NCBI RefSeq assembly: GCF_000218545.1
Contig: NC_015671.1
Span: 1,612,001-1,676,000 of the forward strand
Source: Cellulomonas gilvus ATCC 13127
Lineage (GTDB): Bacteria > Actinomycetota > Actinomycetes > Actinomycetales > Cellulomonadaceae
Length of the DNA stretch: 64,000 nt
Reading direction: 5' to 3'
The notes below the pieces were generated by a model. That model saw only the letters and a list, made by a program, of their open reading frames with translations. It had not been told where the DNA came from and ran no database searches. Made by a program: the position numbers and the translations under genes. Every line of letters begins with the position of its first letter. Position 1 is the stretch's first letter. Below are positions 54,820 to 63,770 of this stretch, piece by piece.

Positions 54820-55341
54820 ATGGGCTGGTGGGACGACCTGACCGACCGACTGCGTGGTCGGGAGCCGGACGAGCCCGCGGCGCCTGCGCCGCCAGCGCCG
54901 ACGTCCGCGGAGATCGTCGAGGCGGTGCACGCGGTCGAGCGCGACGTGGCGGGCCGCGTGCCCGCGGCCGTCACGGCCCGCGTGCACCGCATCGCGCGCG
55001 TGGTGGAGGAGATGGCGCCGCGGCTGGACCGCCTGGGCGTGGGGAGCAGGCAGGCCCACACCGTGGTCGCGACCGCGACGAGCTACCTGCCCGAGGCGGT
55101 GGGGACGTACCTGCGCCTCCCGCGCGACTTCGCCGACCGGCGCGTGGTCGCCCAGGGCAAGACGTCGCTCATGCTGCTGTGCGACCAGCTCGACCTGCTG
55201 GGCGCGACGCTCGGCCGGATCTCGGACGCGGTCTCGCACGAGGACGCGGATGCGCTCGTGGCGCACGGACAGTTCCTGGCGGAGAAGTTCGGCACGTCGG
55301 CGCTGCAGCTGCCGCCCGACGGCCCGGCGGTGGCGTCATGA
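54820..55341 (+). CDS. XpaC-like helical protein
   Basis: 173 aa. After a short Pro/Ala-rich N-terminus, residues about 28-165 are helical. The central TATSYLPEAVGTYLRLPRDF and LLCDQLDLLGATLGRI fit the XpaC family pattern (..yLP..l..Y..L..), though I could not run a profile search. XpaC and TelA/YaaN proteins are neighbours in Bacillus too, which supports the call. ATG at 54820 has AAGGGGAG upstream. Its stop overlaps the next start (ATGA). The biochemical role is unknown. Confidence 0.6.
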   Translation: MGWWDDLTDRLRGREPDEPAAPAPPAPTSAEIVEAVHAVERDVAGRVPAAVTARVHRIARVVEEMAPRLDRLGVGSRQAHTVVATATSYLPEAVGTYLRLPRDFADRRVVAQGKTSLMLLCDQLDLLGATLGRISDAVSHEDADALVAHGQFLAEKFGTSALQLPPDGPAVAS

Positions 55342-56924
55342 GCGCCGCGCGTGCGCTGCGCGCGGCGCTCGACACGCTCGTCGACGTCGGCGTCGCGGCC
55401 GGCCTGCCCGCCGCCACGGTGCGCGACGAGGGCGCGCGGCTCGCGGCCGCGGTCGCGGAGAACGTGCCGGGTGCGCCCGCGCCGTGGCTCGAGGCGGTCG
55501 ACGCGGCGGGCCCGGGCCTGCAGCCGTTCTTCGCGGCCGCGCAGCGCGGGCGCCGTTGGCGGACCGCACCCACGGACCTGCTGGTCTCGCTCACGGGCGC
55601 CGGTTCGCCGCTCGCCGAGCCGTACGCGCGGGCGCTCGGCACGGTCGTCTCGGCGGCGTGCGACCTGGGGGACGCGAGCCTGGACGTCATCGCCAACGCG
55701 TCGACGACCGCGGCGGTGCACCTGCAGGCAGCCCGGGGGCTCAGCGCGGACCGGCCCGGTCCGACCGTCGCGGACCTGACGCACGCGCACCCCGGCCGAC
55801 AGGTGGCCGACCTGTCCGGCGTCCGCCTGCCGGACCCGTTGCTGCCCGCGACGTCCCTGCCCGCGACGTCCCTGCCCACGGCTTCCGTGCCGCCGGGCGC
55901 GCCGCAGTGGCAGCCGGGGCCGCAGACCGCGGCGTCGCCCGAGGCCGCACCCGCGTCCGCGAGCGGCGAGCCGCAGGAGCCCGAGCGCACGCTCGAGGAC
56001 CTCCTCGCCGAGCTCGACGCGCTCATCGGGCTGCGCCGCGTCAAGCGCGAGATCCGCGAGCAGGCGCAGCTCCTGCGCGTCGAGAAGCTGCGCACCGAGG
56101 CGGGGCTGACCAGCCCGACGATCACGCGCCACCTCGTGTTCCTGGGCAACCCCGGGACGGGCAAGACGACGGTCGCGCGCCTGGTCGCGGGCATCTACCG
56201 CGCGCTGGGTCTGCTCGCGCAGGGGCACCTGGTGGAGGTGGACCGCTCCGAGCTCGTGGGCGGCTACCTGGGGCAGACCGCGGCCAAGACCTCCGAGGTG
56301 GTCGGCACCGCGGTGGGTGGTGTGCTGTTCGTCGACGAGGCGTACGCGTTGACCGGTGACCAGTACGGCACGGAGGCCGTCAACACGCTGGTCAAGGACA
56401 TGGAGGACCACCGCGACGACCTCGTGGTGATCGTCGCCGGGTACCCCGTGCCGATGTCCGAGTTCCTGGCGACCAACCCGGGCCTCGAGAGCCGGTTCGC
56501 GACGACGATCACGTTCGACGACTACGACGACGACGAGCTCACGGCGATCTTCGAGCTGTCCGCGGCGAAGGCCGACTTCGTGCCCACGCCCGAGACCGTG
56601 GCGCGGTTCCGCGAGATCGCGAGCACGCAGGTGCGCGACGAGGGGTTCGGCAACGGCCGGTGGGCACGCAACCTGCTCGACAAGGCGATCATGCGGCACG
56701 CGTGGCGCCTCCGGGACGTGCCCGCCCCGACGCTCGACGAGCTGCGCGCGCTGCTGCCGGAGGACCTGGTGGAGGCGGCCGAGGCCGACGACGAGACCGT
56801 GGTCGCCGAGTCCTCGACGGTCGCGGCCGACCTGACCGACGGCTCGACCGGCCCGGAGGGGCCGGCCGAGGCCGAGGCCGGCGCCGCGGCCGATCCGGCC
56901 GACGACGTGAAGGGACCGGCATGA
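55338..56924 (+). CDS. AAA+ ATPase of the CbbX/EccA type with a helical N-terminal domain
   Basis: 528 aa. The C-terminal AAA+ module has LIGLRRVKREIREQ, the Walker A motif FLGNPGTGKTTVARL (about residue 270), the Walker B motif GGVLFVDEAYALTG (about residue 329), a sensor 1 region and GFGNGRWARNLLDKAI (sensor 2). This is the CbbX family, also found in EccA of type VII secretion. The N-terminal 160 residues are a separate helical domain, joined by a Pro/Ala/Ser linker that holds a tandem repeat. It may remodel a partner complex. ATG overlaps the XpaC-like stop, and the GlnX start overlaps its own stop. Confidence 0.88.
   Translation: MSAARALRAALDTLVDVGVAAGLPAATVRDEGARLAAAVAENVPGAPAPWLEAVDAAGPGLQPFFAAAQRGRRWRTAPTDLLVSLTGAGSPLAEPYARALGTVVSAACDLGDASLDVIANASTTAAVHLQAARGLSADRPGPTVADLTHAHPGRQVADLSGVRLPDPLLPATSLPATSLPTASVPPGAPQWQPGPQTAASPEAAPASASGEPQEPERTLEDLLAELDALIGLRRVKREIREQAQLLRVEKLRTEAGLTSPTITRHLVFLGNPGTGKTTVARLVAGIYRALGLLAQGHLVEVDRSELVGGYLGQTAAKTSEVVGTAVGGVLFVDEAYALTGDQYGTEAVNTLVKDMEDHRDDLVVIVAGYPVPMSEFLATNPGLESRFATTITFDDYDDDELTAIFELSAAKADFVPTPETVARFREIASTQVRDEGFGNGRWARNLLDKAIMRHAWRLRDVPAPTLDELRALLPEDLVEAAEADDETVVAESSTVAADLTDGSTGPEGPAEAEAGAAADPADDVKGPA
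55842..55886 (+). repeat. three-unit 15-bp in-frame tandem repeat in the AAA+ linker
   Basis: CTGCCCGCGACGTCC occurs at 55842-55856 and again, identically, at 55857-55871. A degenerate third unit is at 55872-55886. It encodes Leu-Pro-Ala-Thr-Ser twice and then Leu-Pro-Thr-Ala-Ser in the disordered linker between the two domains. Copy number may vary between strains without breaking the frame. Confidence 0.85.
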
Positions 56925-58186
56925 CGTCACCCACGCGCGCGGCGCCCGCCCCACGCCCCGCCGGCCCCGCTGCCACGTCGAGCCGGACGCCGAGCCGCAC
57001 GCCGAGGCGCCTGCGACTGGCGGCCGCGGTCGCGGCGCTCTCGTGCCTCGCGGTGGGCGTCGCGGCGCTGGTGGGGAGCCTGGCCCAGGCCGCAGCCCTG
57101 CAGGACGCGGTGGCCGACACCGACCAGCAGATACGTGCGCTCGAGGTGCGCAACGACCTCGTCGCCGCCGACGCGCTCGCGACGAACGCGTTCCTGGTCG
57201 GGGGCCTCGAGCCGACCGAGCAGCGCGCACGCTACGACGCGGGACTGGCCAGCGCCGCGGCGGGCGTGACGGCCGTGTCGGGTGCCGACGCGTCCGACGC
57301 TGCTGCGCTCGGCGACGTCAACGGTGCGCTCGGCACGTACGCCGGGCTCGTCGAGCAGGCGCGGGCGAACAACCGCCAGGGCTTCCCGGTCGGCGCCGCC
57401 TACCTCGAGGCCGCATCCTCGGGGCTCCGGACCGACGCACTGCCCGGCCTGGACGCGGTGGTGCAGGTCAACGCGGACCGCGTGGGCGACGCGTTCGGCA
57501 CCGCATCGGTCGCGCAGGTCGTGCTGGTGGTCGTCGTCGGTGGCGCCGTGGTGCTCCTGGGCGTGCAGGTCTGGCTCGCGCGCCGCACGCGGCGCCGGCT
57601 GAACCGCGGGCTCGTCCTGGCCACGCTGCTCGTCGTGGTGGCGTGGGTGACCGTCGCGTCCAGCCTGCAGGACGGCGCGACCGCGGCCCGTCAGGTGCGC
57701 GACGGCAGCTATGCGCGGACCGTCGCAGTCGCGCAGGCGTTCAGCCTCGCGAACGACGCCAAGGCGATGGAGTCCTTCACGCTGATCAAGCGCGGGTCGG
57801 GGCAGGCGTACGAGGAGTCGTACCAGGAGTCGGTGGCGCAGGCGCGCGCGCACCTGCGCCGCGGGGCGGACGCCGCGGTGGTCGCGGCGTTCGAGACGTG
57901 GGCCGGCCGGCACGCGGAGATCCGTGCGCTCGACGACGAGGGCGACTGGGACGGTGCGGTCGCGCTCACGACGAGCACCGCCGCCGACGCACCCAACGCC
58001 GCGTTCGACGCGTTCTCGTCGGCGACGCTCGCCGCCGTCCAGACGGGTGCGGCGACGGTGGGTGACGAGCTCGACGACGCACGGGTCCGGGCGGAGCGCA
58101 CCGCGTGGGCCGCCCTGCTGGCCTGCGTGCTGGCGGGCGTGGCCGCGCTGTGGGGCTTCAGCGCGCGACTCAAGGAGTATCGATGA
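56921..58186 (+). CDS. glnX: GlnX-like integral membrane sensor protein
   Basis: 421 aa. Transmembrane segments lie at about 33-55, 195-217, 228-247 and 398-415, with two extracytoplasmic helical regions (about 56-194 and 248-397) that look like four-helix ligand-sensor bundles. This topology and the order next to GlnH and PknG match mycobacterial GlnX, which passes the amino-acid signal from GlnH across the membrane to PknG. The start ATG at 56921 overlaps the previous stop. Confidence 0.82.
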   Translation: MTSPTRAAPAPRPAGPAATSSRTPSRTPRRLRLAAAVAALSCLAVGVAALVGSLAQAAALQDAVADTDQQIRALEVRNDLVAADALATNAFLVGGLEPTEQRARYDAGLASAAAGVTAVSGADASDAAALGDVNGALGTYAGLVEQARANNRQGFPVGAAYLEAASSGLRTDALPGLDAVVQVNADRVGDAFGTASVAQVVLVVVVGGAVVLLGVQVWLARRTRRRLNRGLVLATLLVVVAWVTVASSLQDGATAARQVRDGSYARTVAVAQAFSLANDAKAMESFTLIKRGSGQAYEESYQESVAQARAHLRRGADAAVVAAFETWAGRHAEIRALDDEGDWDGAVALTTSTAADAPNAAFDAFSSATLAAVQTGAATVGDELDDARVRAERTAWAALLACVLAGVAALWGFSARLKEYR

Positions 58187-59160
58187 CGGACACGACGACG
58201 CGCGTCGGGCGCCGGCTGCTGCGCTCCGCGCTGCCCGCGGTGCTGGCGGTGGCGCTCGCGCTCGGCGCGTGCACGCCCAGCCGCACGGCCGAGGTGCCCA
58301 CGCCGGCGGCGAGCGCGTCGAGCGCACCCGCGGCACCGCCCGCCGCCGCGCCGACGTGCTCGGACCTCACGGCCTCGTACGCACCCGACCCCGACACGCT
58401 CGACGGGGACAGCGCCTCGATCCGGGAGATCCGCGAGCGTGGCCGGCTGGTGGTCGGCGTCTCCGCCGACACGTTGCTCATGGGTGCACGCAACCCGCTG
58501 TCGGGCCGCATCGAGGGCTTCGACATCGACATGCTGCGCGCGGTCGCGGAGTCGATCTTCGGCGACCCGGACCGCATCAGCTACCGGGTCATCACGTCGG
58601 GCCAGCGGCTCGACGTGCTGCAGGACGGCTCGGTCGACCTCGTCGCGCGGACGTTCTCGATCACGTGCGAGCGCTGGGACGAGATCGCGTTCTCGGCCGA
58701 GTACCTCACCGCCGGTCAGAAGGTCCTGGTCACCCGCGACTCGACCGCGACGGGCATCGCCGACCTCGACGGCCGCCGCGTGTGCGCACCGGACGGCACG
58801 ACGACGCTCGCGCGGCTGGCCGAGTACCCGGGTGTCGAGGCGGTCCCGGCCGCGACGCACACGCGCTGCCTGGTGCTGTTCCAGCAGGGCAAGGTGGACG
58901 CGATCACGGGTGACGACACGATCCTGGCGGGGTTCGCGGCCCAGGACCCGTACGCCAAGGTCGTGGGTGACGCGATCAGCGCGGAGCCGTACGGGATCGG
59001 TGTCGCGGCCGACGACGTGGAGCTCGTGAAGTACGTCAACGCGGTCCTGGACGAGGTCAAGGCCGACGGGCGCTGGGAGGCGAGCTACCGCACGTGGCTG
59101 CGCGCGCTCGGAGAGGCACCCGAGCCCCCCGCGTCGGTCTACGGGCGGACGGCCCCGTGA
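58183..59160 (+). CDS. glnH: GlnH-like amino-acid-binding lipoprotein
   Basis: 325 aa. A lipoprotein signal peptide ends at LALGAC, with the lipidated Cys at residue 30. The family 3 solute-binding fold then follows: IRERGRLVVGVSADTLLMGARNPLSGRIEGFDIDMLRAVAE, GQRLDVLQDGSVDLVARTFSITCERWDEIAFSAEY, VDAITGDDTILAGF and EPYGIGVAADD. No ABC permease or ATPase gene is present, so it acts as a sensor and not as a transporter part. In mycobacteria GlnH binds aspartate or glutamate and signals via GlnX to PknG. ATG at 58183 overlaps the glnX stop. Confidence 0.9.
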   Translation: MTDTTTRVGRRLLRSALPAVLAVALALGACTPSRTAEVPTPAASASSAPAAPPAAAPTCSDLTASYAPDPDTLDGDSASIREIRERGRLVVGVSADTLLMGARNPLSGRIEGFDIDMLRAVAESIFGDPDRISYRVITSGQRLDVLQDGSVDLVARTFSITCERWDEIAFSAEYLTAGQKVLVTRDSTATGIADLDGRRVCAPDGTTTLARLAEYPGVEAVPAATHTRCLVLFQQGKVDAITGDDTILAGFAAQDPYAKVVGDAISAEPYGIGVAADDVELVKYVNAVLDEVKADGRWEASYRTWLRALGEAPEPPASVYGRTAP

Positions 59161-60284
59161 CCGCTGCGTCGGCGGGTCGGCCCGTGGACCCGCCGCAGGC
59201 CCCCGGGCACCTGGGCGAGGCGATCGCCGCACCCGAGCTCCTGACGTACCTCGCGGCGCTCGAGCGCTGGGCGGCCGACCGCCGCGGCGAGCTGGACCGG
59301 CTGGACGCCGCGGCCCGCGCGTCACGCACACCCGACGCGTTCACGGCGGACGTGGTGCTCGCGATGACCATGTGGCAGTCGATCCGGGACCGGCTCGACC
59401 GGCTCGCGGCGGTGTGGGACTCCGGCCGCGCGGACGCGGTGGCGCGCGAGCAGATGTCCCAGCTCATCTGGGGCCGGCTCGACGCGGGACGCGGCTCGGC
59501 CCAGGTCTCGCTGGTCGAGGCCGTGACGCTGTGCGACGCGATGCTCGACCAGCTGCGCGACCGGCTCGCGTTCGACCCGGGCTCGGCCGACGAGGCCGCC
59601 CGGCTGCGCGCCGTGCGCGCCGCCGTGGTGCGGTGCGAGGACCTCGCGACGCAGGAGCCCGCGCGCACCGCGATCGCCCGGCTGCGCGAGCGCGAGCTGC
59701 ACCTGTCCACGCAGGCGCAGCGCGGAGCCGACGTCGCCGGGCCGCTGGGTGAGCTCGAGGTCGAGGTGGCGCGAGCCGAGCGCGACCTGATCGTCGAGGT
59801 GTCGCAGCGTCGCACGCTCGCGCGGCAGCGCACGGACGCCCGCGCGCTGCTCGACGCGCTCGAGACGCGTGAGCCCACGCTGCGCGACCTGGCCGACCGG
59901 TGCCGGCGTGAGGTGGTGCAGCCGCCCAACCTCGCGGTGCCCGACGTCTCGCGGCTGGGCGACGTGCCCGACGCGCGCGAGCGGCTCGAGGCCTTCGTCG
60001 AGCGGCTCCGCACCGTGCAGCGGGCGTTCGACGCGGTGGCCGAGGCGTACAGCGCGCCGCTGCGTGAGCGCGCGGAGCTGCGCTACCGGCTCGACGGCCT
60101 GCGGGCGCGCGCGGACGCCAACGGCCGCAGCTCCTCGCCCACGGTCCGGTCCGGGTACGACGAGGCGCGTGCGGCCGTCGACGCCGCGCCGTGCGACGTC
60201 GTCCTCGCGCGGTTCCTGGTCGAGCAGTACGAGTTCCTCACCCGCGACCTGCCCGCGCACGGGCCGAAGGGAGCCGAGCGATGA
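59157..60284 (+). CDS. coiled-coil protein of unknown function between glnH and pknG
   Basis: 375 aa, soluble and almost wholly helical, rich in Arg, Glu, Leu and Ala, with heptad-like runs (LGELEVEVARAERDLIVEVSQRRTLARQRTDARALLDAL around residues 195-235). There is no known domain, signal or membrane segment. GTG at 59157 overlaps the glnH stop and its TGA overlaps the pknG ATG, so it is an obligate part of the transcript and probably of the signalling pathway. Mycobacterial pknG-glnH-glnX loci lack it. It could be a scaffold between GlnX and PknG. Confidence 0.75.
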   Translation: MTAASAGRPVDPPQAPGHLGEAIAAPELLTYLAALERWAADRRGELDRLDAAARASRTPDAFTADVVLAMTMWQSIRDRLDRLAAVWDSGRADAVAREQMSQLIWGRLDAGRGSAQVSLVEAVTLCDAMLDQLRDRLAFDPGSADEAARLRAVRAAVVRCEDLATQEPARTAIARLRERELHLSTQAQRGADVAGPLGELEVEVARAERDLIVEVSQRRTLARQRTDARALLDALETREPTLRDLADRCRREVVQPPNLAVPDVSRLGDVPDARERLEAFVERLRTVQRAFDAVAEAYSAPLRERAELRYRLDGLRARADANGRSSSPTVRSGYDEARAAVDAAPCDVVLARFLVEQYEFLTRDLPAHGPKGAER

Positions 60285-62593
60285 CGGCCTGCACCGAGCC
60301 CGGTTGCACGGGGACCTACGAGGACGGGTACTGCAACGTCTGCGGCGCGCCTCAGGCGCCCACCGCACCCGCGCCGGTCTCGCCCGCCGCCGGACCGTCC
60401 GCGACGTCGCTGCTGGGCACGGGGATAGCGGGCGGCGGGGGCACCGCGCGCCCGACGAGCGCAGCGCCCGGCCCCGACCGGGACGAGCGCTCGACGCGCA
60501 CGGGTCGCACCAGCTCCAGCCGCCTGGCCACGGCCGCGCTCGGCTCGGCCCGCACGAGCGCGGGGGGCTCGCGCACGACGCGCCGCGTGGGGACGAGCTC
60601 GACGCGACTGCGCGGTCAGCGGCTGGGCGCCGGGCTGACCGCGGTCCCGCCCGTGCCCGTGCGCGACCCGCTCCAGGTGGTCATGGCGGACCCGCAGGTC
60701 CCCGAGCGCAAGCGGTTCTGCCCGCAGTGCGGGACGCCCGTGGGGCGCGAGCGTGACGGCGTGCCGGGCCGCACGCAGGGCTTCTGCCCGCAGTGCGGCA
60801 CGGGCTTCGACTTCGACCCGCGCCTCGTCGCGGGCGACGTGGTCGGCGGTCAGTACGAGGTGGTCGGCTGCCTCGCGCACGGCGGGCTCGGTTGGATCTA
60901 CCTGGCGCGGGACCAGAACGTCTCGGGCCGGTGGGTGGTGCTCAAGGGCCTGCTCAACGCGGGGGACGCGGACGCCTACGCGGCGGCCATCGCCGAGCGG
61001 CAGTTCCTGGCCGAGGTCGAGCACCCGTTGATCGTCGAGATCTACAACTTCGTGATGCACGACGGTGCGGGCTACATCGTCATGGAGTACGTCGGGGGCA
61101 CGTCGCTCAAGCAGATGCTGACCGCGCGGCGGGACGCGAACGGGGGAGTGAACGACCCGCTGCCCGTCGACCAGGCCATCGCGCTCGTGCTCGAGGTGCT
61201 GCCCGCGTTCGCCTACCTGCACGACGTGGGCCTGCTGTACTGCGACCTCAAGCCGGACAACGTGATCCAGCAGGGCGACGCGGTCAAGCTCATCGACCTC
61301 GGCGGGGTCCGTCGGATCGACGACCTGCAGTCCGCGATCTTCGGGACGGTCGGGTACCAGGCACCCGAGGTGGCCGAGGTCGGGCCGTCGGTGGCGTCGG
61401 ACGTCTACACGGTGGGGCGCACGCTCGCCTCGCTCGTGCTCGACTTCCGCGGGAACACCACGACGTACGTGGCGGCGCTGCCACCCGTCGCGGAGACCCC
61501 GGTGTTCCAGACGTACGACTCGTTCTACCGGCTGCTCGCCAAGGCGTGCGCGCCGGACCCGTCGGACCGGTTCGCGACCGTCGACGAGCTGCGCAACCAG
61601 CTCCTGGGCGTGCTGCGGGAGGTGGTCGCGGCCGACCGCGGACCCGGGAACCCGGCGCTGCACTCCGCGGCCTCGGTGCTGTTCGAGCCGCCGACCACCG
61701 ATGGCGCGACCGCGCCGCTGCGGTGGGACGAGCTGCCCGCGCTGCGGGTCGACCCGGGCGACCCGGCGAGCGGGTGGCTCGCGGGCGTCAGCGTGAGCGA
61801 CCCGGTGCGGCGCATCGAGGCGCTGGGCGCCGCGCCGGACGACTCGGTGGAGGTCCGGCTCGCGCGCGCGCGTGCGGGCATCGAGGCGGGCCGCTCCGAG
61901 GTGGTCCGGACCGCGCTCGCCCAGGTGCTCGACGAGGACCCGTGGGAGTGGCGGGCTGCCTGGACCGACGGGCTCGCGCAGCTCGCGGCGGGCGACGCGC
62001 TCGCGGCGCGCGCGAGCTTCAACGCGGTGTACGGCCAGGTGCCGGGCGAGCTCGCGCCCAAGCTCGCGCTGGCCGTGTCCTGCGAGCTCTCGGGCGAGCC
62101 CGAGATCGCGGAGTCGCTGTACGTCATCTGCGCGCGCTCGGACGCCAACTACACCGCCGCGGCCGCGTTCGGCCTCGCGCGGATCCGGGAGGCGCGCGGT
62201 GACCTCGACGGCGCGCTCGGTGCGCTCGACCTCGTCACGCCCACGCGCAGCTCGTTCGTCGCGTCACGCCTGCGGCGCGCGCGCCTGCTCGCGGCGTCGG
62301 ACCGCGGCGTCGCGGGCCTGGCGGACGCGCTGCAGGGTCTCGACCGTCTGACGATCGAGCCGCAGGAGCGGGTGGACCTGAGGATCTCGGTGTTCGAGGG
62401 AGCGCTCGAGGCCGTGCGGCGCGGCGGTGTGCGCCCCGGCCAGCGCATCGCGGACGTCCCGGCCGACGAGCCTGCGCTCCGCGACGCGCTCGAGGCGGCG
62501 TACCGCGAGTCCGCGGTGCTCGCGCCCACGCGTCAGGAGCGCGTGGCGCTCGTCGACCGCGCGAACGCCGTGCGTCGGTGGACGCTGTGGTGA
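60281..62593 (+). CDS. pknG: serine/threonine protein kinase PknG with rubredoxin-like and TPR regions
   Basis: 770 aa. An N-terminal zinc ribbon has C4, C9, C18 and C21. A disordered Ser/Thr/Arg-rich stretch follows, then the rubredoxin-like pair CPQCGTP (about 147) and CPQCGTG (about 169). The kinase domain has a Gly-rich loop CLAHGGLGWIYLA (about 200), VVLKGLL with the ATP Lys (about 220), the catalytic LLYCDLKPDN (about 320) and IDLGGVRR. Tetratricopeptide-like helices fill residues about 480-770. PknG phosphorylates the FHA protein GarA/OdhI to control glutamate and 2-oxoglutarate flux. It has no membrane helix. ATG at 60281 overlaps the previous stop. Confidence 0.95.
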   Translation: MTACTEPGCTGTYEDGYCNVCGAPQAPTAPAPVSPAAGPSATSLLGTGIAGGGGTARPTSAAPGPDRDERSTRTGRTSSSRLATAALGSARTSAGGSRTTRRVGTSSTRLRGQRLGAGLTAVPPVPVRDPLQVVMADPQVPERKRFCPQCGTPVGRERDGVPGRTQGFCPQCGTGFDFDPRLVAGDVVGGQYEVVGCLAHGGLGWIYLARDQNVSGRWVVLKGLLNAGDADAYAAAIAERQFLAEVEHPLIVEIYNFVMHDGAGYIVMEYVGGTSLKQMLTARRDANGGVNDPLPVDQAIALVLEVLPAFAYLHDVGLLYCDLKPDNVIQQGDAVKLIDLGGVRRIDDLQSAIFGTVGYQAPEVAEVGPSVASDVYTVGRTLASLVLDFRGNTTTYVAALPPVAETPVFQTYDSFYRLLAKACAPDPSDRFATVDELRNQLLGVLREVVAADRGPGNPALHSAASVLFEPPTTDGATAPLRWDELPALRVDPGDPASGWLAGVSVSDPVRRIEALGAAPDDSVEVRLARARAGIEAGRSEVVRTALAQVLDEDPWEWRAAWTDGLAQLAAGDALAARASFNAVYGQVPGELAPKLALAVSCELSGEPEIAESLYVICARSDANYTAAAAFGLARIREARGDLDGALGALDLVTPTRSSFVASRLRRARLLAASDRGVAGLADALQGLDRLTIEPQERVDLRISVFEGALEAVRRGGVRPGQRIADVPADEPALRDALEAAYRESAVLAPTRQERVALVDRANAVRRWTLW

Positions 62594-63768
62594 GCGGCGC
62601 CCCGGTGTGCGCGTCGTGCGGCGCCGCGGCGTCCGCGGACGCACTGTTCTGCGAGGTCTGCGGTGCCCGGTTGGCGTCCGAGCCCGCCGGGCCGGCGGAC
62701 GCCCCGCCCGCGACACCCGTCACGCCGACCGGCGCCGTCCCGGCACCGGCGCCCGCCGACGTCCCGGGCGGCCCCGGGGCGTGCCGCGCGTGCGGCGGCA
62801 CGATCGCGGCCGACGGGTACTGCGAGCTGTGCGGGCAGCCCGCCGCCTCGGCACGTGACCACTGGTCCGAGCGACCCGCCCCGCACGTGGGGGGCGTGTG
62901 CGACCGCGGGGTCCGCCACCACCGCAACGAGGACGCCATGGCGCTCGCGGCGCACGGTGAGTTCGCGGCGCTCGTCGTGTGCGACGGCGTCTCGACCGCG
63001 CGCGACTCGGACGTCGCGAGCCTCGCCGCGACCCGTGCCGCGCTCGACGTGCTGCTCACGGGCGCGCCGCAGGGTGCGGCACCCGTCTCGGGCCCGACCC
63101 CCGCACGCGCCGGCGCGTGGTCGGCGCTCGTGCGCGCGGCCGCGGTCGCGGGTGACGACGCGATCCGCACGACGATGTCCGGGGCACCCGCCGACGGAGC
63201 CGGGCCCGGGGCTCCCGACGACGTGCCCTCGTGCACGTTCGTCGCGGCGGTGCTCGACGGTGACACGCTCGTCGTCGGCTGGCTCGGGGACTCGCGCGCG
63301 TACTGGTTGCCCGACGCGGGCCCTGCCGAGCAGCTCACCGCCGACGACTCGTGGGCGGGCGAGCTCATGCTCCAGGGCGTCCCGCGCGCCACGGCCGAGA
63401 CGTCGCCCCAGGCGCATGCGATCACCCGCTGGCTGGGCCCCGACGCGCACGACGTCGTCGCACGCACCACCGCGACGGTCGTCGACGAGCCCGGCTGGGT
63501 CCTGGTGTGCTCGGACGGGCTGTGGAACTACTGCTCACCCGCCGAGGACCTGTCCCGCCTGCTGCGGGCGGCCGCGGACCGGGTCGGCACGGCACCCGAC
63601 GCGCTCGCCGGTGCGCTCGTGACCTGGGCGAACGAGCAGGGCGGACGCGACAACGTCACGGTCGCGCTGGCCCGCGTCGACGCCGCGGTCGCGGCCCGGC
63701 CCGGCGACGGGTCGTCGGATAGCCTCGTCGCGGGCACCGCCGTCACGAACCCACCGACGAAGGATTGA
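62590..63768 (+). CDS. PP2C-type serine/threonine phosphatase with two zinc ribbons
   Basis: 392 aa. Two N-terminal zinc ribbons have CASCG..CEVCG (about 7-27) and CRACG..CELCG (about 64-84), separated by a Pro/Ala linker. The PP2C domain follows, with RNEDAMAL (about 115), VVCDGVSTARDS, VGWLGDSRAYWL (about 236), VLVCSDGLWNY and GGRDNVTVALARV, which supply the metal-binding Asp residues. It is the natural partner to reverse PknG phosphorylation. GTG at 62590 overlaps the pknG stop (GTGA). The ribbons resemble the one at the PknG N-terminus. Confidence 0.93.
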   Translation: MSGAPVCASCGAAASADALFCEVCGARLASEPAGPADAPPATPVTPTGAVPAPAPADVPGGPGACRACGGTIAADGYCELCGQPAASARDHWSERPAPHVGGVCDRGVRHHRNEDAMALAAHGEFAALVVCDGVSTARDSDVASLAATRAALDVLLTGAPQGAAPVSGPTPARAGAWSALVRAAAVAGDDAIRTTMSGAPADGAGPGAPDDVPSCTFVAAVLDGDTLVVGWLGDSRAYWLPDAGPAEQLTADDSWAGELMLQGVPRATAETSPQAHAITRWLGPDAHDVVARTTATVVDEPGWVLVCSDGLWNYCSPAEDLSRLLRAAADRVGTAPDALAGALVTWANEQGGRDNVTVALARVDAAVAARPGDGSSDSLVAGTAVTNPPTKD

Positions 63769-63770
63769 GC

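Noticed and set aside
55842..55886. Leu-Pro-x-Thr motifs as sortase signals in the AAA+ protein
   Set aside because: They lie in the middle of a cytoplasmic protein, lack the following Gly, and have no hydrophobic tail or signal peptide.
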